This document shows positions 1-13,854 of a stretch of 64,000 bases of DNA, piece by piece (the first letter of the stretch is position 1; each line of letters starts with the position of its first letter). This stretch comes from Onchocerca volvulus (lineage: Eukaryota > Nematoda > Chromadorea > Rhabditida > Onchocercidae): contig HG738137.1 of assembly GCA_000499405.2 (NCBI GenBank), positions 12,832,121 to 12,896,120 on the forward strand. The letters run 5' to 3'. Position numbers and translations under genes: made by a program. Below the pieces are notes generated by a model. It had not been told where the DNA came from, did not search any database, and saw nothing but the letters and a program-made list of their open reading frames with translations.

Positions 1-96
1 ATATAATTGTACTTTCGATATTCAGTTGTCTTGTTTCCTGCAAGTTCAAAAATTTCTTTTACTTAATTTTGAAAAATACCTTCGTGCATTTTTTAG

Positions 97-3000
97 ATAT
101 TCTTAATTAGTAAACTAGTACAAAATAAAGATAACGTCTGTGAGGTGTTATGTGCTGGTGTATTACCATTACTCACTGACATGGCAGTTCTTGCTCATCT
201 TCACGTAAATCGAGCGAAAATCCATAATCAGGTTTACTTTTTTTTATGTCTATAGTTTATTTTTTTGATATCATCTAGCAAAAGAATGTGGAATAATTTA
301 TTTGCATTACGAATATTCATAATTCTTATGTAGGTGCAAACAAATGTAATCGAAGCTGATGTATCGGCAAAAAATGATGGCACCGCAGAATGGTACTATA
401 CTGATAAAGCAGGTAAAAGACAAGGACCGGTAACTTTTAATGAGGTATATGTTGCATTTACAAGTTCTCGCTGAAATCTCAGCCTATATAATTTCCTAAT
501 GAAGATTAGTGTGATATCTTTCGTATAATTTCATTTCCGTATTCGTCTAATTATTAGATGAAAATGTTTTCGAACAGTATCTGATCTGTGTATTTATATA
601 TATATATTTTAGATGTAGAATATATTCAGTTTCAGTCCAAATTTTATGTCATAAATTTCTATTCAGATGAAAAAGCTTTACGAACAGAAAGTGATTTTCG
701 AACGAACACAAATATGGGCACAAGGATTAGACCAATGGTCAGCTCTTTCAGCAGTTTCACAATTTCGATGGACTTTATGTTGTTCATTAGGAAGTAATTC
801 ACTATATAATTTTACGGAGCTTTGTACAATTATTTTGGATATTTTCATCCAGATGTGTACTTTTTTCCCATCAAGGTAAAAAAATTTCTGGTCGTACGAA
901 ATATATGTTTTTTTCTAAATAATATCTTGATTATAATATCTCGATCGTAACATCCCGTAAGTTTACATTTTCGAAGTTGAGGTTGTGAATTCAGATTTTT
1001 TTAACTTGGTTAAGTTTTTTGGATTTAGATTTTTTTCCAATCACTTATTGCTAAAATATTATATCGAAAAAATTAGCGGCATCTCGATTATTTTTCAGTT
1101 TTCAGTTTGTTTTCTAACAGCAAAGATCAGATAAATAAGAAGATATTCTTTTTCATTTTAGAGATGAAAATGATTATATAGTGAGACCATTACCGCATGT
1201 TAAGCGAAATTTATCCGAACCAGTGTTACTTTATCAAATTGTTCAGTTACTTCTTACTTATGATCCTGCAATTGTACAACGGGTAGCATCCTTGCTATTG
1301 CATATTCTTGAGGTTTGTACTTTTTAATAATTTTTGGATCGGATTATCATGGTTCATTCTAATCTAATGAGAAATGTGATTGGACATGGGTCCTCTTTCA
1401 CAAGCTCCATTTTCAATCTTTTTCGGCCTCATTTATTTCAAAATCAACTATACTGATTGATCAAACCGTAACTAAGTATCTTCTTATTGTTACTGCAATT
1501 TAAAATCATTATATTTTGCAAGGACAAGGGATGAATATTCCTAAGAGCTTGTGATTTTAGCTTGTGATTTTAAACACAAAAACTAAAAACTTTTTAAAGT
1601 AAAAAAATTATATTTCAAACTTTTAAACAAAGTTTCTTCGTATTTGCTCTTCTGTCAATTTTTCAAATTAAAAAAGATTTAAATAAAATTAAATTTTTCG
1701 AGTCTTTTTCTTTATCACTTTTTATCCCTTCCAACTCAACAGACTGACTTTCGAGGAAATTATCTGCATCATTCAATCCTTTAAATTTCTTTTCTAACTC
1801 TTTAAATAGGTTAAAATTTTCTTAAATGGATTTCACAACCTTACGTAGCAGTTATTTGGTTCTTCTCATATATCTAATTTTTTGATTAGTGAAATTTACA
1901 GGATAATCCTTTTCTGTCACGATTATATCTGTCGGGTGTCTTTTTCTTCATTCTCATGTATAATGGTTCAAATTTGCTACCAATTGCACGATTCCTTCAT
2001 TATACACATATGAAGCAAGCATTTCGTTCAGCGGTGGTGAGTTATAGCAGTTCCTTAAATCTTATATTTATCTGAATTTTATGGCACATTTAATATATAG
2101 TTTTTCTTTTAGGCAAAATCAGAATTTGTTTCGCATAGTATTTTGAGTCCATTACTTCCGGAAGCGGCAATTTTGTACTTGAATGAATATGGTGCTGAAA
2201 AATTTGCTCAAACCTTCCTGGGTGAATTTGATAATCCAGAAATTATATGGAATAATGAAATGAGGTATTCATAATTATTTTATTTGTTGAAAGCTACAAT
2301 GAGCATAAAAGGGTTTTTTTTCTTTTTTTTTTTTTTTTTTTTTTTTTGGTTTAGTATGAATTGGCTGTGAAATCTTAATTTTTTTTTAATGTCATTTACA
2401 GACACGAAAAGTAAATTGGTCGTATTAATTATATATTTCCATTTTTAGAAACTTGAATTTGAAATTAAATTTTCTGTTTTTCTAAGTAATTAGCGTAGAT
2501 TGGCGTAGTCTGAACACAAAGAGAAATAATTTAGCGTAAATTTCAAAAGTATTTTGTGAAAAATTAAAAAAAAGTCCTCAGGTAGTTATAATTTCAGAAG
2601 ACATATGATTGAAAAGATTGCTATACATATTAGTGATTTTTCCGTTCGACTTCCATCAAATATTAAGGCTTTATATCAGTATTGCCCTATACCTTCCATT
2701 GATTATCCACAGCTTGATGGAGAGTTATTCTGTCATGTATATTATTTGCGACTTCTTTGTAACACTAAACGTTTCCCATCCTGGCCAATACGTGATCCAG
2801 TAAGTGTACTATTGCATTTTATTGTTAAAATAACTTTATTATTTTATATAAAGCTGTTCAAGCTTTAGTTACTGCTTACTTTACCTTTATAGAATTAATG
2901 TGTGTCATTAGTTTTATTAAGGTAAGATAAATAATAGAAAAAGAAAGATATTTTGAATTTTTTTCAAAAATATTTTAAATTTTGAAATTCAGGAAAAATT

Positions 3001-6000
3001 ATATACAGGATAAAATTTATGTGCTGATTGTTGTTGAAAACTATTCATTTTCTCACTATGCTTTTTTGTGTTGTTTGATAGGACTGCAAGGACTTCCTTA
3101 CTTTGCCATATATTTTTAACAATTACTGAAGCTATTTGCTTTAGATTTTAAAGTCTTAAAAGCAAGCATTTACTTTTTCCTACTTTTATCACATATGTCT
3201 GAATGAATCAAAGCAGTTTAGTAATGTTTTTTTATTTTATTTTTTTTTACAGAAATTCAATTCCAGGTTACATTCCTACGTTGTTGTCTGGTAACATGGT
3301 TAGATGAAATTGATAAAAAGCCACCTGTAATGTCACTGGAACAAGCATGCTCTGTTCTTCTACTTCCAAACAATGAATCTACGTAAGTTTCCCTTTATGA
3401 GAATATAGCTACCATCATAGTTGTGCACTGTATTAATTAGTGTATCAATTATAAAACAAGAAAGTTCGCTAATTAAGCTTCAATGTTTTTCAGCATGCAA
3501 AATATATGATTAAATAAAACGCGACTATTTTATTATTTATAGATGGAAAAATAAAGCCGAGGTTCGCCGGGCTTATTTTAAATTAGCTCAGAAATATCAT
3601 CCAGATAAAAATCCTGAAGGACGAGAAGTATTTGAACAGATAACATCTGCCTATGAATTACTCACATCGAATGTGCATCATTCCATTTTACCGGATTTGC
3701 AGCGTATTATTCTATGTCTGCAAGCTCAATCGATTGTTTACAAGCGTTATTCTGAAGGTTTGTTTATTCTTTTGTTCGAGAATTTTGTGAATTTTGAAAA
3801 ACGTAAGCAATTTTCGGAATTAATGCTTTTTCAAAAAAAAAAAAAATTCGCAGTTCTTAAATGACTGTAGAGCAAAATTGATAATTCTTAGCTAGACTAT
3901 CCAATAGCTAACATAATGAGTACATTCCATAGATATAAATTGGTCCACATGTTGCTAATCGCACCTTGATGAGTTTTGTTTTTAAATTATTGATAATTAA
4001 GACATGATGGTAATTTGGAAATTAATATATAAAATTATTTTTTATAATTATGACGTAGAAATTTGCTGGTATAGTTAAAAATCTTTAGTAAGGTGATCGA
4101 AAATTAGGTTCTAATTTTTTTTTCTTGTGAACAAATTTTTTTGAGAGCTTTCACCTTATAAATACGCCGGCTATGGACAATTAATTAAAACAATAAATTT
4201 GGAATCGAAGGATGCTGCATTGTTCGCGGAAGGTGGTGGACAATTACTTAGTGCTGCCGTGGAATTATGTCGTTACACTTTGATGAGTTCTGCTTTGAAT
4301 GCTGAGCAATTAAGACGTGATGCTGGTTTGGAAGTTAGTACTTGAAATTATTAGTACTTGAAATTAAGTATAGATTTAAACATTTCAGATCCACAGCTTG
4401 AAAGAGAAGAGCTTATTCCGCAAATCTTTTAGAGAATTTTATCATGTTGTATGAATTGTATGAAAACTGCATTTCTTGTGTTTCTGCTTGTGCTGTTACC
4501 CTGTTTGTTGGAACGAAAAATTATTCATTTTATAGCTAACTTTCTTAAACTGAAAATGCAAAATGTCTATTTTAATTGAAATTATTGTAAAGCACTTTTC
4601 TATTTTTGTGCATTTTACAATTTTTGAAATTACAGGGAAAGGATAAATTTCTTGATGGAAAGGAAATAGAAAATAGTAATTGTTTTAGGCACTACTGGCA
4701 GCATTTGAACGATGCGCTCCGATGGTCAATTTGAGTTCTAAGGAAGATGATATGACAGTGCAAGTATGACGTTTATTGATTGTTATTAGTTGTTATCAGT
4801 TCTAATTTTTTTTTGTTAATAATAGGGAAGTGGATCTATGTCTAATTCATTATCATTCTATAGATTTTACATAGTGTTTGAGTTATTATCAGAAAAAAAA
4901 TCTTTTATTTCAATGTCGCAGAAAGTTAGATTCCAAGTTACATTGTATTGCGCTTTATGCAAAAGAAACATAACATGGAATCTAATTTCTGCGGTACTGA
5001 AATAAAAGATTTTTTCTATTGTTGAGAAATTAAATATTTTTAATTATCTACTTCATACAGTCATATGTTTTAACACCTCGCAAATTTGACAGCTATTTCT
5101 ATTGAATCAAGCAGAAACCTTTCCGGCAACTCCACTTTCTTAACTATATTTAAAATCCTTTTTTCGAAAATTATATTTTGACAAATATTTAGAAATATTT
5201 TCTGGCGCTAAGTTCTTTATTCAAGGTTTGCATTCATTCGCTTTATTGTTTTGGAACAGCTGCTCAGTTTGATGCTTGTCGTGAAAAAATTTCGGAAATG
5301 CCAACTTTGTTCAGTAGCATATGTAGACTTTTACAATTTAATGTAAGTTTCCACGTATATTTTTTATAGTTGTTTCTTTTTTTTTTTTTTTTTGCAGTTG
5401 ATTCACTTTTTTCCAACTGACTTTTTTTTTTAATAATTGAATCGCATTATTTAATATTATTTACAATTCAAAATTCCCATCAAGCATGTTCGAAACATTG
5501 GGTTATTCTAACAGTTTTAATTTGAAACATATGATTTAGAAGAGCGAAGAACCTTGGAATTTAAATGGAGAAATTTCAAAATTGTAATTTTTCGACAAAT
5601 ATTTCGAATTTCTGCAAGCATAAGTCTAAATTTGCAATTTTTACCAGAATTTTGTATTTACAGCATGTTATTCGTCTTGCATGCGCCGCTGCAGATTGTA
5701 TTTGTTCACTTGCTGTTTGCACTATACTTCAAATGCATCTTTTTCAATCGGGTGTTATCTGGCAGTTGATCCCGCATCTCTTTCGATACGATTATACTCT
5801 CGATGAAGGAGGTCTTTTTCTCATATATTATTTGCATTAATAATCTTATGTCAGGTTATCTTTCATTGCATATGTGAAGTTTTTCATAAGTCTGTTCCAC
5901 GTATAACAACCTTTACAAGTTTATAGATCAAATTGTAGAGGTTCTACAGCATTCAGTTCTTACCAGAAAAATTTGACATATGTAATGAAGTTCGAATTTT

Positions 6001-9000
6001 AATTATAATTTTATATTTGCTATATTTATGATCGATTCTTTAAAATTATTTTTGCAGGTGTGGAACATAATGAAGAAACAAATAAACAATCATTGCATAA
6101 TAAGTTAGCACGATCTGGATGTGAAGCATTGGCATGTTTAGCTGGCTTCCGAGAAGGAACACCTGATAATGATGGCGTACAGAAAAGTCTTAGAGCTATG
6201 CTTACACCATATATATGTCGTCTTATGCAACAGTCTGAAGATAACGATCGTGTGAGAATTTTATAAACATTTTCTGTTATGAGCTCAAAGTAAAGGATTA
6301 TCGCTAGATTTTAAACTTGACAATGTCTAGTTTTGCAAAATACAACTTGTTCGTTACTGATTTAGCGGCGGAAATTTAAAATTTAATATCAGGTATTGAA
6401 AGTTTTGAATAGCAATACGGAAGATCCATATCTTATTTGGGATAATGGTATACGGAATGAATTATTGGAATTTGTCGAATATCATCGTACTTCGACATCT
6501 AATACGGTTTGTTTGTTTTTAATTTTGAAGAAGTTAATGATATATATATTTTTTATTTTGTTATACTCATCATCATCCACTGCGAAAATCTGTGCGACGT
6601 TTCTATTTTTTTACACTATTTAAAAAAAGAGTAACCTATTTTAGAGTGAACTATTTGGTGGCGAATTCAAACTTTCGGCACATGAAAAGGAATTAATTAT
6701 AGGAGATATATTTATACGGGTTTTCAATGAACAACCAAATTTCAATATACAGGTATATTCATTTCCTCATGTTATTCAAATATGCACTTCCCATCTTATT
6801 TTTAGTATCTAAAATATTTCTGTGAGCTTTTAATAGATAATCTTGGAGAGATGCTGCATTTGACTTTCGATCGCATTTTAGTGATGTTAGTATTTTGATA
6901 TTGTATTGCTTGAGCAATTCTTGATATTTCTTTTGTCCACAATAGTGAGGATTTCATATTTTTTCATATCTGTGCAATATTAAGCAATTTTTTGCATTTC
7001 TGTTTTTTGCATTATTTAAAAAAAAAAAATGAAAAACTCATTATAGAGTATTATAAATGGACTTTTATGTTATCAGCTGGTTTTGATTCATAGAATGAAA
7101 TATGAAATAACGATATAATCTAATTCAAAACTTTTTCTGTTTAGAAAGCGAAATAAAACCAAAGAAATTTTTTAGGAACCAAAGAAATTTTGTATGGATC
7201 TGCTGGATTTCTTGCAAGAAAAAACTGAGCAATTATTTGGAGATGAGAAAGAAAAAAGTGAGAAAAAAGACGATGATACATTGATTGATTGGTGTATTGA
7301 GCCTGCTACTGTTGTACCTGATGAGATTCTACGGCATACTGAAATGTCATTACAGGCGCTTGCTAATTTACTTATTGCAAATGCAGGTATACTGTAATGT
7401 TCATATATTTATATATTTATATATATATATATATAAAATTAATAGCATCTAATATATATATATATATATATATATATTAGTACGTAGAGAAAATGCTTGT
7501 TTTATTTATGAAAAGTAAAATAACAATCCGGATAATAGAAGTAGGAAAACTAATTTAAGAGGTTCAATTTATTCTGTATTATATCACATATATTAATTTT
7601 TATCAACTTTTCACTGTGTAAAAACAGTAAATAAGTTTAGCTTTGAATAATAAAGATGTTTTTTAAACGAATTTATGTAGCAAATTTTTTATATGATTAT
7701 ATTGCTTTATGTCTCGTTTAGGTCTTGAAATCTTGTTAATTGGGCACTATAAATTATTATTTTCATTTCTCAAACTTCAAGAATCTGTGGAATTACAAGA
7801 AGTCGCTTTGAAAGTGAGTTTCTTTTTTTTAGAACTCATTATTTATTATGGTCATAACTGAGAAACTTGCATTATATTTTATCCTATATATATCAATTCT
7901 TGGTTTGATAGATGCTGTTCATTAAATTGTCAACAATAAACTTACAATTTTATGGTTTGACAATTCAATGAACTGCATCTTTTTTTTTTCATTGTAATTC
8001 ATAATCAGAAAAGTTTCAGGTAATATCTCTAAGTTCTGTAAATCGGGAATGTGTCGCTGACATTGCTGGTTCATCACAGTTACCTCTTTTGCTTTCTTTA
8101 ATTCTACAAAGTCAGAAATGTAAATTTATTGTTGTAAACAAACTATTTTTTATTTATCACAATGATTCATTGAGTTTTTACTGCGATATATTTTACAATA
8201 ATAAATATTGTTGTACATTGAGTTAAATTATATTATCGATTCAGTCCTATAATATTATCTTCTAATATACGAATTAAAAATGCTGAGCTTACTGCTGATT
8301 ATGAAACTGATTTGCAATATTAACTGCTGAATTTTTATTTACCAAATTGGTTGATTAAATTACAGAAAAAATCACTTAAAATTGTTGAAATTATAGTTTA
8401 TTTGAAATAGTGATTTGAAATTCTCATTTCTTCATAATATTACTTAAGAGTATTAATTGCAGTTATTCCAACTGTTCTTTCTACAATGATTACATTAGCA
8501 TCAAATACAAAAATAGTCAAGGAGTCGCTTGAATATGGTTAGTTTTAGATTTCACTTCAAATAATGAAGCTGATAAGAATAATTATTTATTTGATATAAT
8601 TTGTCAGGTTCCTAACAAAAAAGGATTATTTTTGGTTATTTGGAATAATTTTGGGGGATCTGATGCTTTCTCTGTGTCTATTTCCTTTATTCTATTTGTT
8701 TGTGATTGAAAACAATGTTTAAAGAAGTGAAATGCTAGGATAGATGTTAAGTCGAAGTATTTTAATGTTATATCTAAGTTGCTGCCTACTGTGTACAGCA
8801 TTATAGATGCAAAATTTTTTCCGTATATAATGCAACATTCTGATCTTATATATGATTGCACAAGCGATAAATTGATAACTGTAATGGTTCAGATTATAAT
8901 TTATAAAGAAATTCAGAATTTCTTGGGTGATCACGATTTTACTTTTGATTTCTTTATTTTTCGCTTTTGATTTAAAGAATAATGCTTTGTTTTAGGTAGT

Positions 9001-12000
9001 TTATTGCACATTTTAAGTGTATTTTTCAACGATCAATTCGAGCCAGCTACACGCATCCTAGCAGCAGAATTGTTGGCAAAAATGCAAGCAGATAAGTTGA
9101 CAGGACCACGATGGTCACGATTTATTGTACGTTTCTTACCACCCATCTTTACGGATGCTTTAAGAGATTCACCGCAGATAGCGTAAGTGAAAATTTTTTT
9201 TTTTTTTGTTTCTTAACTGATATGTTATTTTTCTGAAATTTTCTGGATGAGATTTAATTCAAACCACTTATGTTCTAGAAATTTCAACGATTTAAAATAG
9301 TATCATTTGGGTAACAGAAAATCATTATTTATCCTGAAAATTCTTAGAAATTTTATATTATGCCAAATACAGGTTATCAATGTTTGATTCAACACACGAA
9401 AATCCGGAATTGATTTGGAATGATGCTGTACGTTCGAATGTGAAAAAAGTTGTTTCGTTTGAATTAAATCAATTAAATTTATTACAGTTGCAGAATCCTT
9501 GCACGAAATGGAAGACGGTACATATTTCTTCCATTTACATGTCTTTTGCATTTAAGATAAAATACGTTCTTTCGAACAAAACTTCATGACTGCGCGTGAA
9601 CTATAAATTATTTTCTTAAGGCATATAACAATCGAAATTACCATTCCTAATTACGATATGTTTGGTTATTATCATTATTTGTTTTAGATGCTTCTTCACT
9701 TTGTATCGTAGAAAAAGTTTGACAGTTCTTTTGTATGGATTTCTTTTCCGTTACGACCTTTCTAAGTTGAAATAATGGCTACGGCAACCGGTATTTTTTT
9801 AAAGAGAAAAGAAAACCCATAAAAATTGATCAATTTCTCAAGTTTTGGAAAAGTTCAGTGCAGGGACTTGTTATATTCCAGGATGCAGCAGATGAAAAAT
9901 GCGCATATTCTGATGTAATGGACGATGAATTAGTGGTTGCCGGAGTGTTTTTGCGACTTTTCATCGCAAATCCATCATGGCAGGTACGCCATCCAAAACA
10001 GTTTACAACTGAATTGATTGAAAAAGTTCTGGAATGCATGGAACGGCCAACACCCGATTTGGATACTGTTACATCTGCATTTGTTGCTTTGCTTTCTAAT
10101 CATCCGACTGTTGCAAATCACGTATGTATTTCATGTATTTTATTATTGTAGCAATCCATTAGTAGAATTCCCTCCTTCGGAATTCGAGGGTGAAAATTTA
10201 AACTTTGAAGAATTTGATGAAGTAATTTGAAAATTTAGCAGAAATATTTAGGATATAAATCTAACTTTATCTTATCTGTACTGCTATGCCGATCATAAAG
10301 TGGATAGATTATTTATTTACGAAAAATAATCATTTCTATTTCCTTTCGATAAATTTGGAGTTTATTTTATTTTCGAAAATAAAAGATTTACGAAGTTCTT
10401 TGCATCATCTAATGCAGTTATACTCTGGATCCAAGTAACATCTTTTTGAAAAAAGATTATGATGCTATTTGTTGAACTATTGATTGTATTCCAACTGATT
10501 TTAAAACCGTTGAATAAATAACGATAACTAATATTATTTCAGCTACCAGCACAAGGTTATTTACCACAATTTTGTAAATTAATGTCTTCATCAGTTGGTC
10601 AAACTTCCCATTCAGCGATTTTAATTCTTTCACATCTTACTGAAAATACGGTTTGTTTTACTTCATAAATTTTTTATTCATGCCAAATTTTTCCTTTTCC
10701 CCTTTCGTTGATTGGTTTACATTTTTTTCAATTCAGTTTTATAAATCTATTTTTTTTTAATTTTATTCCTTCATTCATTTCTTTATGCTTCTGCCAATAA
10801 GCAAAGCAGTAAGATAAATCTAAGTTTTTTTATAGTATTGTGCTGATTCGCTTGCCAAATTGAATTGTATTGGAGGTATCATGAAATCGATGAAACTACA
10901 GCCAGGTTAGTTTCAGTCCGGAATTTCGTGAGTTTTAAATGCTTAATTTAAACACTTTGTTTCAGTCTATTTGCTAAAAAAAAGAAAAAAAAAACAAATT
11001 TAGAGTTTTTAACCAATGGATAGATTAAATGGAACATTTTGATAGCTGTAGTGATCTGTCAATGCAGAAGTGTTTTAAAGTGGATTATACTAAAGGCATT
11101 TTTTTTTAGTCATTATACTGTCTGTTTAGTAACAGAATTTTTGAAATAGATATAACAAACAAATATAACAAATTTCAATTGATTACATTAATCATTAAAT
11201 TAATGGTTTTCATTAGTTAAATAAAAGTAAATGTATTATAAATTTACTTTCTTTGATTTTTTACAGCGTTAATCAGAAATTCAGCGCATGCACTAAAATG
11301 TTTATTGAAGCGAAACTGCAGTGATCTTGCTGCTCAAATGCTGTCGACTGGTATGGTTGAGTATTTGTTGGAGTTACTGAATGATAGTATGAAAGGTTTG
11401 TGCAATTATGAAAAATTTAATTAATTTTCTTGTAAATTTCACTCTGCGAAAACTTTTCCAAATGCCTGATCAGATATGACATTATATTCTTGCTTGTGGA
11501 AAGGGTTTAATTTAATTACTGATATTAATTTAATTATCATCTGTCAAATGGTATGAATTACTCTCTATCAAATTCTTTTGTTACCTTTTCCATCAATTTT
11601 TCTTATTCCATATCGGAGTTTTTATGAATTACAATCAATATTTTTTCATGTCTCTATTTAAGGTGTCGATAATGTTGCTGCAGCAAAAGCAGAAATAGTG
11701 GATGCGTTAAAAAATGTTTCATTAGATTTGCAATATGGAGCTAAAATTGCGGAAATTTTGAATGAATCTTCCATTTGGGCACAATATAAAGATCAACGAC
11801 ATGATCTTTTTATACCAGCGAATAATGTGCATGCTATTGCAGGTGAAAATTTTCGCAAAATTTCCGAATATTTTCTGTAAAAAAAATGAGCGTATTAAAA
11901 TGACAATGCTCGAGCGCTAATCGATTTGATATTGAAATATTAAAAATTTGAGTACCAAATTCAATTTATAATTTTAGGTGCGCCGTCGGGTATTGCCGGT

Positions 12001-12075
12001 TATCTAACCGAGCGAATGTTTACACCACCTTCTACAAACTTCACACCGCCTCCTATTTCTTCAAAAAAAAATTGA
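97..12075 (+). CDS. rme-8: RME-8 / DNAJC13 endosomal J-domain protein (5' truncated by window)
   Basis: Large peripheral endosomal co-chaperone; in known animals it recruits Hsc70 and works with retromer/SNX and WASH in endosomal sorting. I join 28 exons whose phases all agree: 97-231, 334-444, 667-875, 1162-1312, 1902-2036, 2113-2264, 2598-2799, 3267-3382, 3543-3757, 4146-4333, 4689-4763, 5226-5342, 5664-5811, 6058-6251, 6393-6506, 6645-6752, 7176-7386, 7722-7813, 8020-8119, 8463-8537, 8996-9182, 9373-9517, 9882-10121, 10543-10650, 10836-10905, 11267-11395, 11663-11842, 11978-12075. This gives about 1334 residues, ending TGA at 12073-12075. Visible landmarks are a GYF-like block ([15 protein letters not shown], 388-432), the J domain with HPD (YHPDKNPEG, about 3594-3620), and the C-terminal armadillo-type repeats with the motif ENPELIWND. 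Vertebrate DNAJC13 is about 2240 residues, so roughly the first 40% lies left of the window. Confidence 0.95.
3543..3757 (+). other. J domain (DnaJ) exon of rme-8
   Basis: This exon encodes helices II-III of the J domain. It contains [20 protein letters not shown], with the invariant HPD loop intact. The preceding exon (3267-3382) carries the [12 protein letters not shown] helix-I segment. The HPD tripeptide is what stimulates Hsp70 ATPase in all J proteins, so the gene looks functional here. Confidence 0.93.
4895..5015. repeat. Hairpin (MITE-like inverted repeat) in rme-8 intron
   Basis: Arms at about 4895-4940 and 4971-5015 are near reverse complements. Both contain AGATTCCA.GTTA next to a TCTTTTATTTCA run, with a loop of about 30 bp. 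Parts of the same structure recur in the decayed rme-8 copies near 27.55-27.68 kb and 37.6-37.7 kb, so it predates those duplications. It has no coding content. Confidence 0.7.
7400..7482. repeat. (TA)n microsatellite in rme-8 intron
   Basis: Two long alternating AT/TA tracts are separated by about 20 bp, which would allow a cruciform. This is ordinary intronic low-complexity sequence. Confidence 0.85.
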
Positions 12076-13854
12076 ATCGCGGATAAACATTAAATTCCGA
12101 TTTAAATTGATTCTTCTATGATTTTTATGTTAATAGAAAGTGACCTTCTTGAAAATTGTTCACTTTGATACTATTGTATAAAGTACAAAAGCAGTTAGAA
12201 AAATGTTAAGCTTTCATTTTCGATGTTTCCTTTTTTTTTTTTTCTTATAAGTTATTTTTTAAAATCTTTTTGGTTCGAATTTTGAAATTTTTGTCAATGC
12301 AATTTGGTAAAAAGCCATCTTATAAACTTGATTATGCAGAAAAGAGTGCAAATCTGTGGTTAATTTTTATGTTTCAGTTAAAAAGTGCTTTTATTATCCT
12401 GCTTAGTACATCAAAATTATAGCTTAATTTCAAATCTTTTCTTTTTTTTTTTCGAAAAATTAGGCATAATATTTGAGAAGAGTTGTACAGTTATATATCT
12501 AAATATATATTTGCATAATTGTATTCTTTGTATTGAATATATTTTCATAATTGTCTGCAACTGATTTCTGGCTTTCTTATCAATCATAAAAACTAATGTT
12601 TCCTTTCTTTTCTTTTTTCTTGGGAAAAATCACTGCTGATTTTTTTTTCCATTCCTCTAATCTTTAAACTTTCCAACAACGTATATATTTTTCTAATTGA
12701 TCAATAGTTTTATGTTTTAAAACTTTAGAAAGGATTGTTTTCAAAACCTGCATAATTATGTTTTATGTCTCAAAACCTGCATAATTATGTTTTATGTTTT
12801 GTGCCTTGTTACAATGCTATGTAAAGCTTATTTTCAAATCAGTGATGATTTTTTCCCTTTTTTAAAGAAAATTTTTGATAAAAGTTCTGGTTCTGATAAG
12901 GAAGGCTTCCAAATTAAGCAACTTTTTATTAAACTTCAGATTGGAATAGTTATTTGCAAAATTTTCTCCATTCATTTTTAAACTACCATTTTTTTCTTAA
13001 GCTTTATTATTCGTTTATTATGCCATCCTGTCAAGTGATATCATAATCATATCTATGCTTAAATAATATTCCCATTGACGATCAGTGCATCATCTATTAT
13101 TAAAAAGCAAGTCATAATTTTTATTCATTTCCTATAAAAATTACCATATTTATTCCATATATATATATATATTTTATGCTCTTTTATGCTTATCAGTTAC
13201 TTAATTTTTCCTTTATTTTTTTGAACAGAAGTGAAATGTTCCTACAATTTTCAGATTGTTTTCAAATTTTACAAATAATTTTTTTCCCATCCATTTCCAG
13301 CTTTTGATCCCAAATAGGAATATTTTAATTTCCGCAATTTTTTTTCTCTTTTGCTTTTTAGAATTCATTCAGTATTCTTATACGGAATGAAAAAAAAAAT
13401 TTCTACCTTCATATTTCCCTTATCATTACTTTTTGTTGTTAATTCTAATAAATTTATTAACAATTATTAAAAAGTTATATATATTTGAGATCATTTTCTT
13501 TTTAAAGTGATGCAAAATCTTAAATCATTTAAATCATCTAAATTTGATTATAAATCGGAATATATAATTTTTTTTACAGTTTGCTTTGAAGGATGAGATC
13601 AAGTTAATATTTCAATCAAAAATTTCGTAATATCATTATTCGTCTTCAAATAATAGAAAATAATTTTAAATGAAATTAGTAGAAATTATGATATTGGAGA
13701 AAAGAATATAATAATTTCCAATAAATGGCATTATGATTTCGATGCTTTCATTTGTATATGATATGTTTTTATCGATAACTTAGAGAGAAAACAAATAACT
13801 GTTGTAATAATTGATACAAGTAAATTATTATTATTTATATCACTTTATCAATTA
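12076..13854. other. Intergenic region and rme-8 3' UTR
   Basis: AT-rich spacer between rme-8 and the saposin-like gene, with many T-runs. There are no long open frames and no recognisable RNA gene. The rme-8 3' end must fall here, but no single poly(A) signal stands out. Confidence 0.6.
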
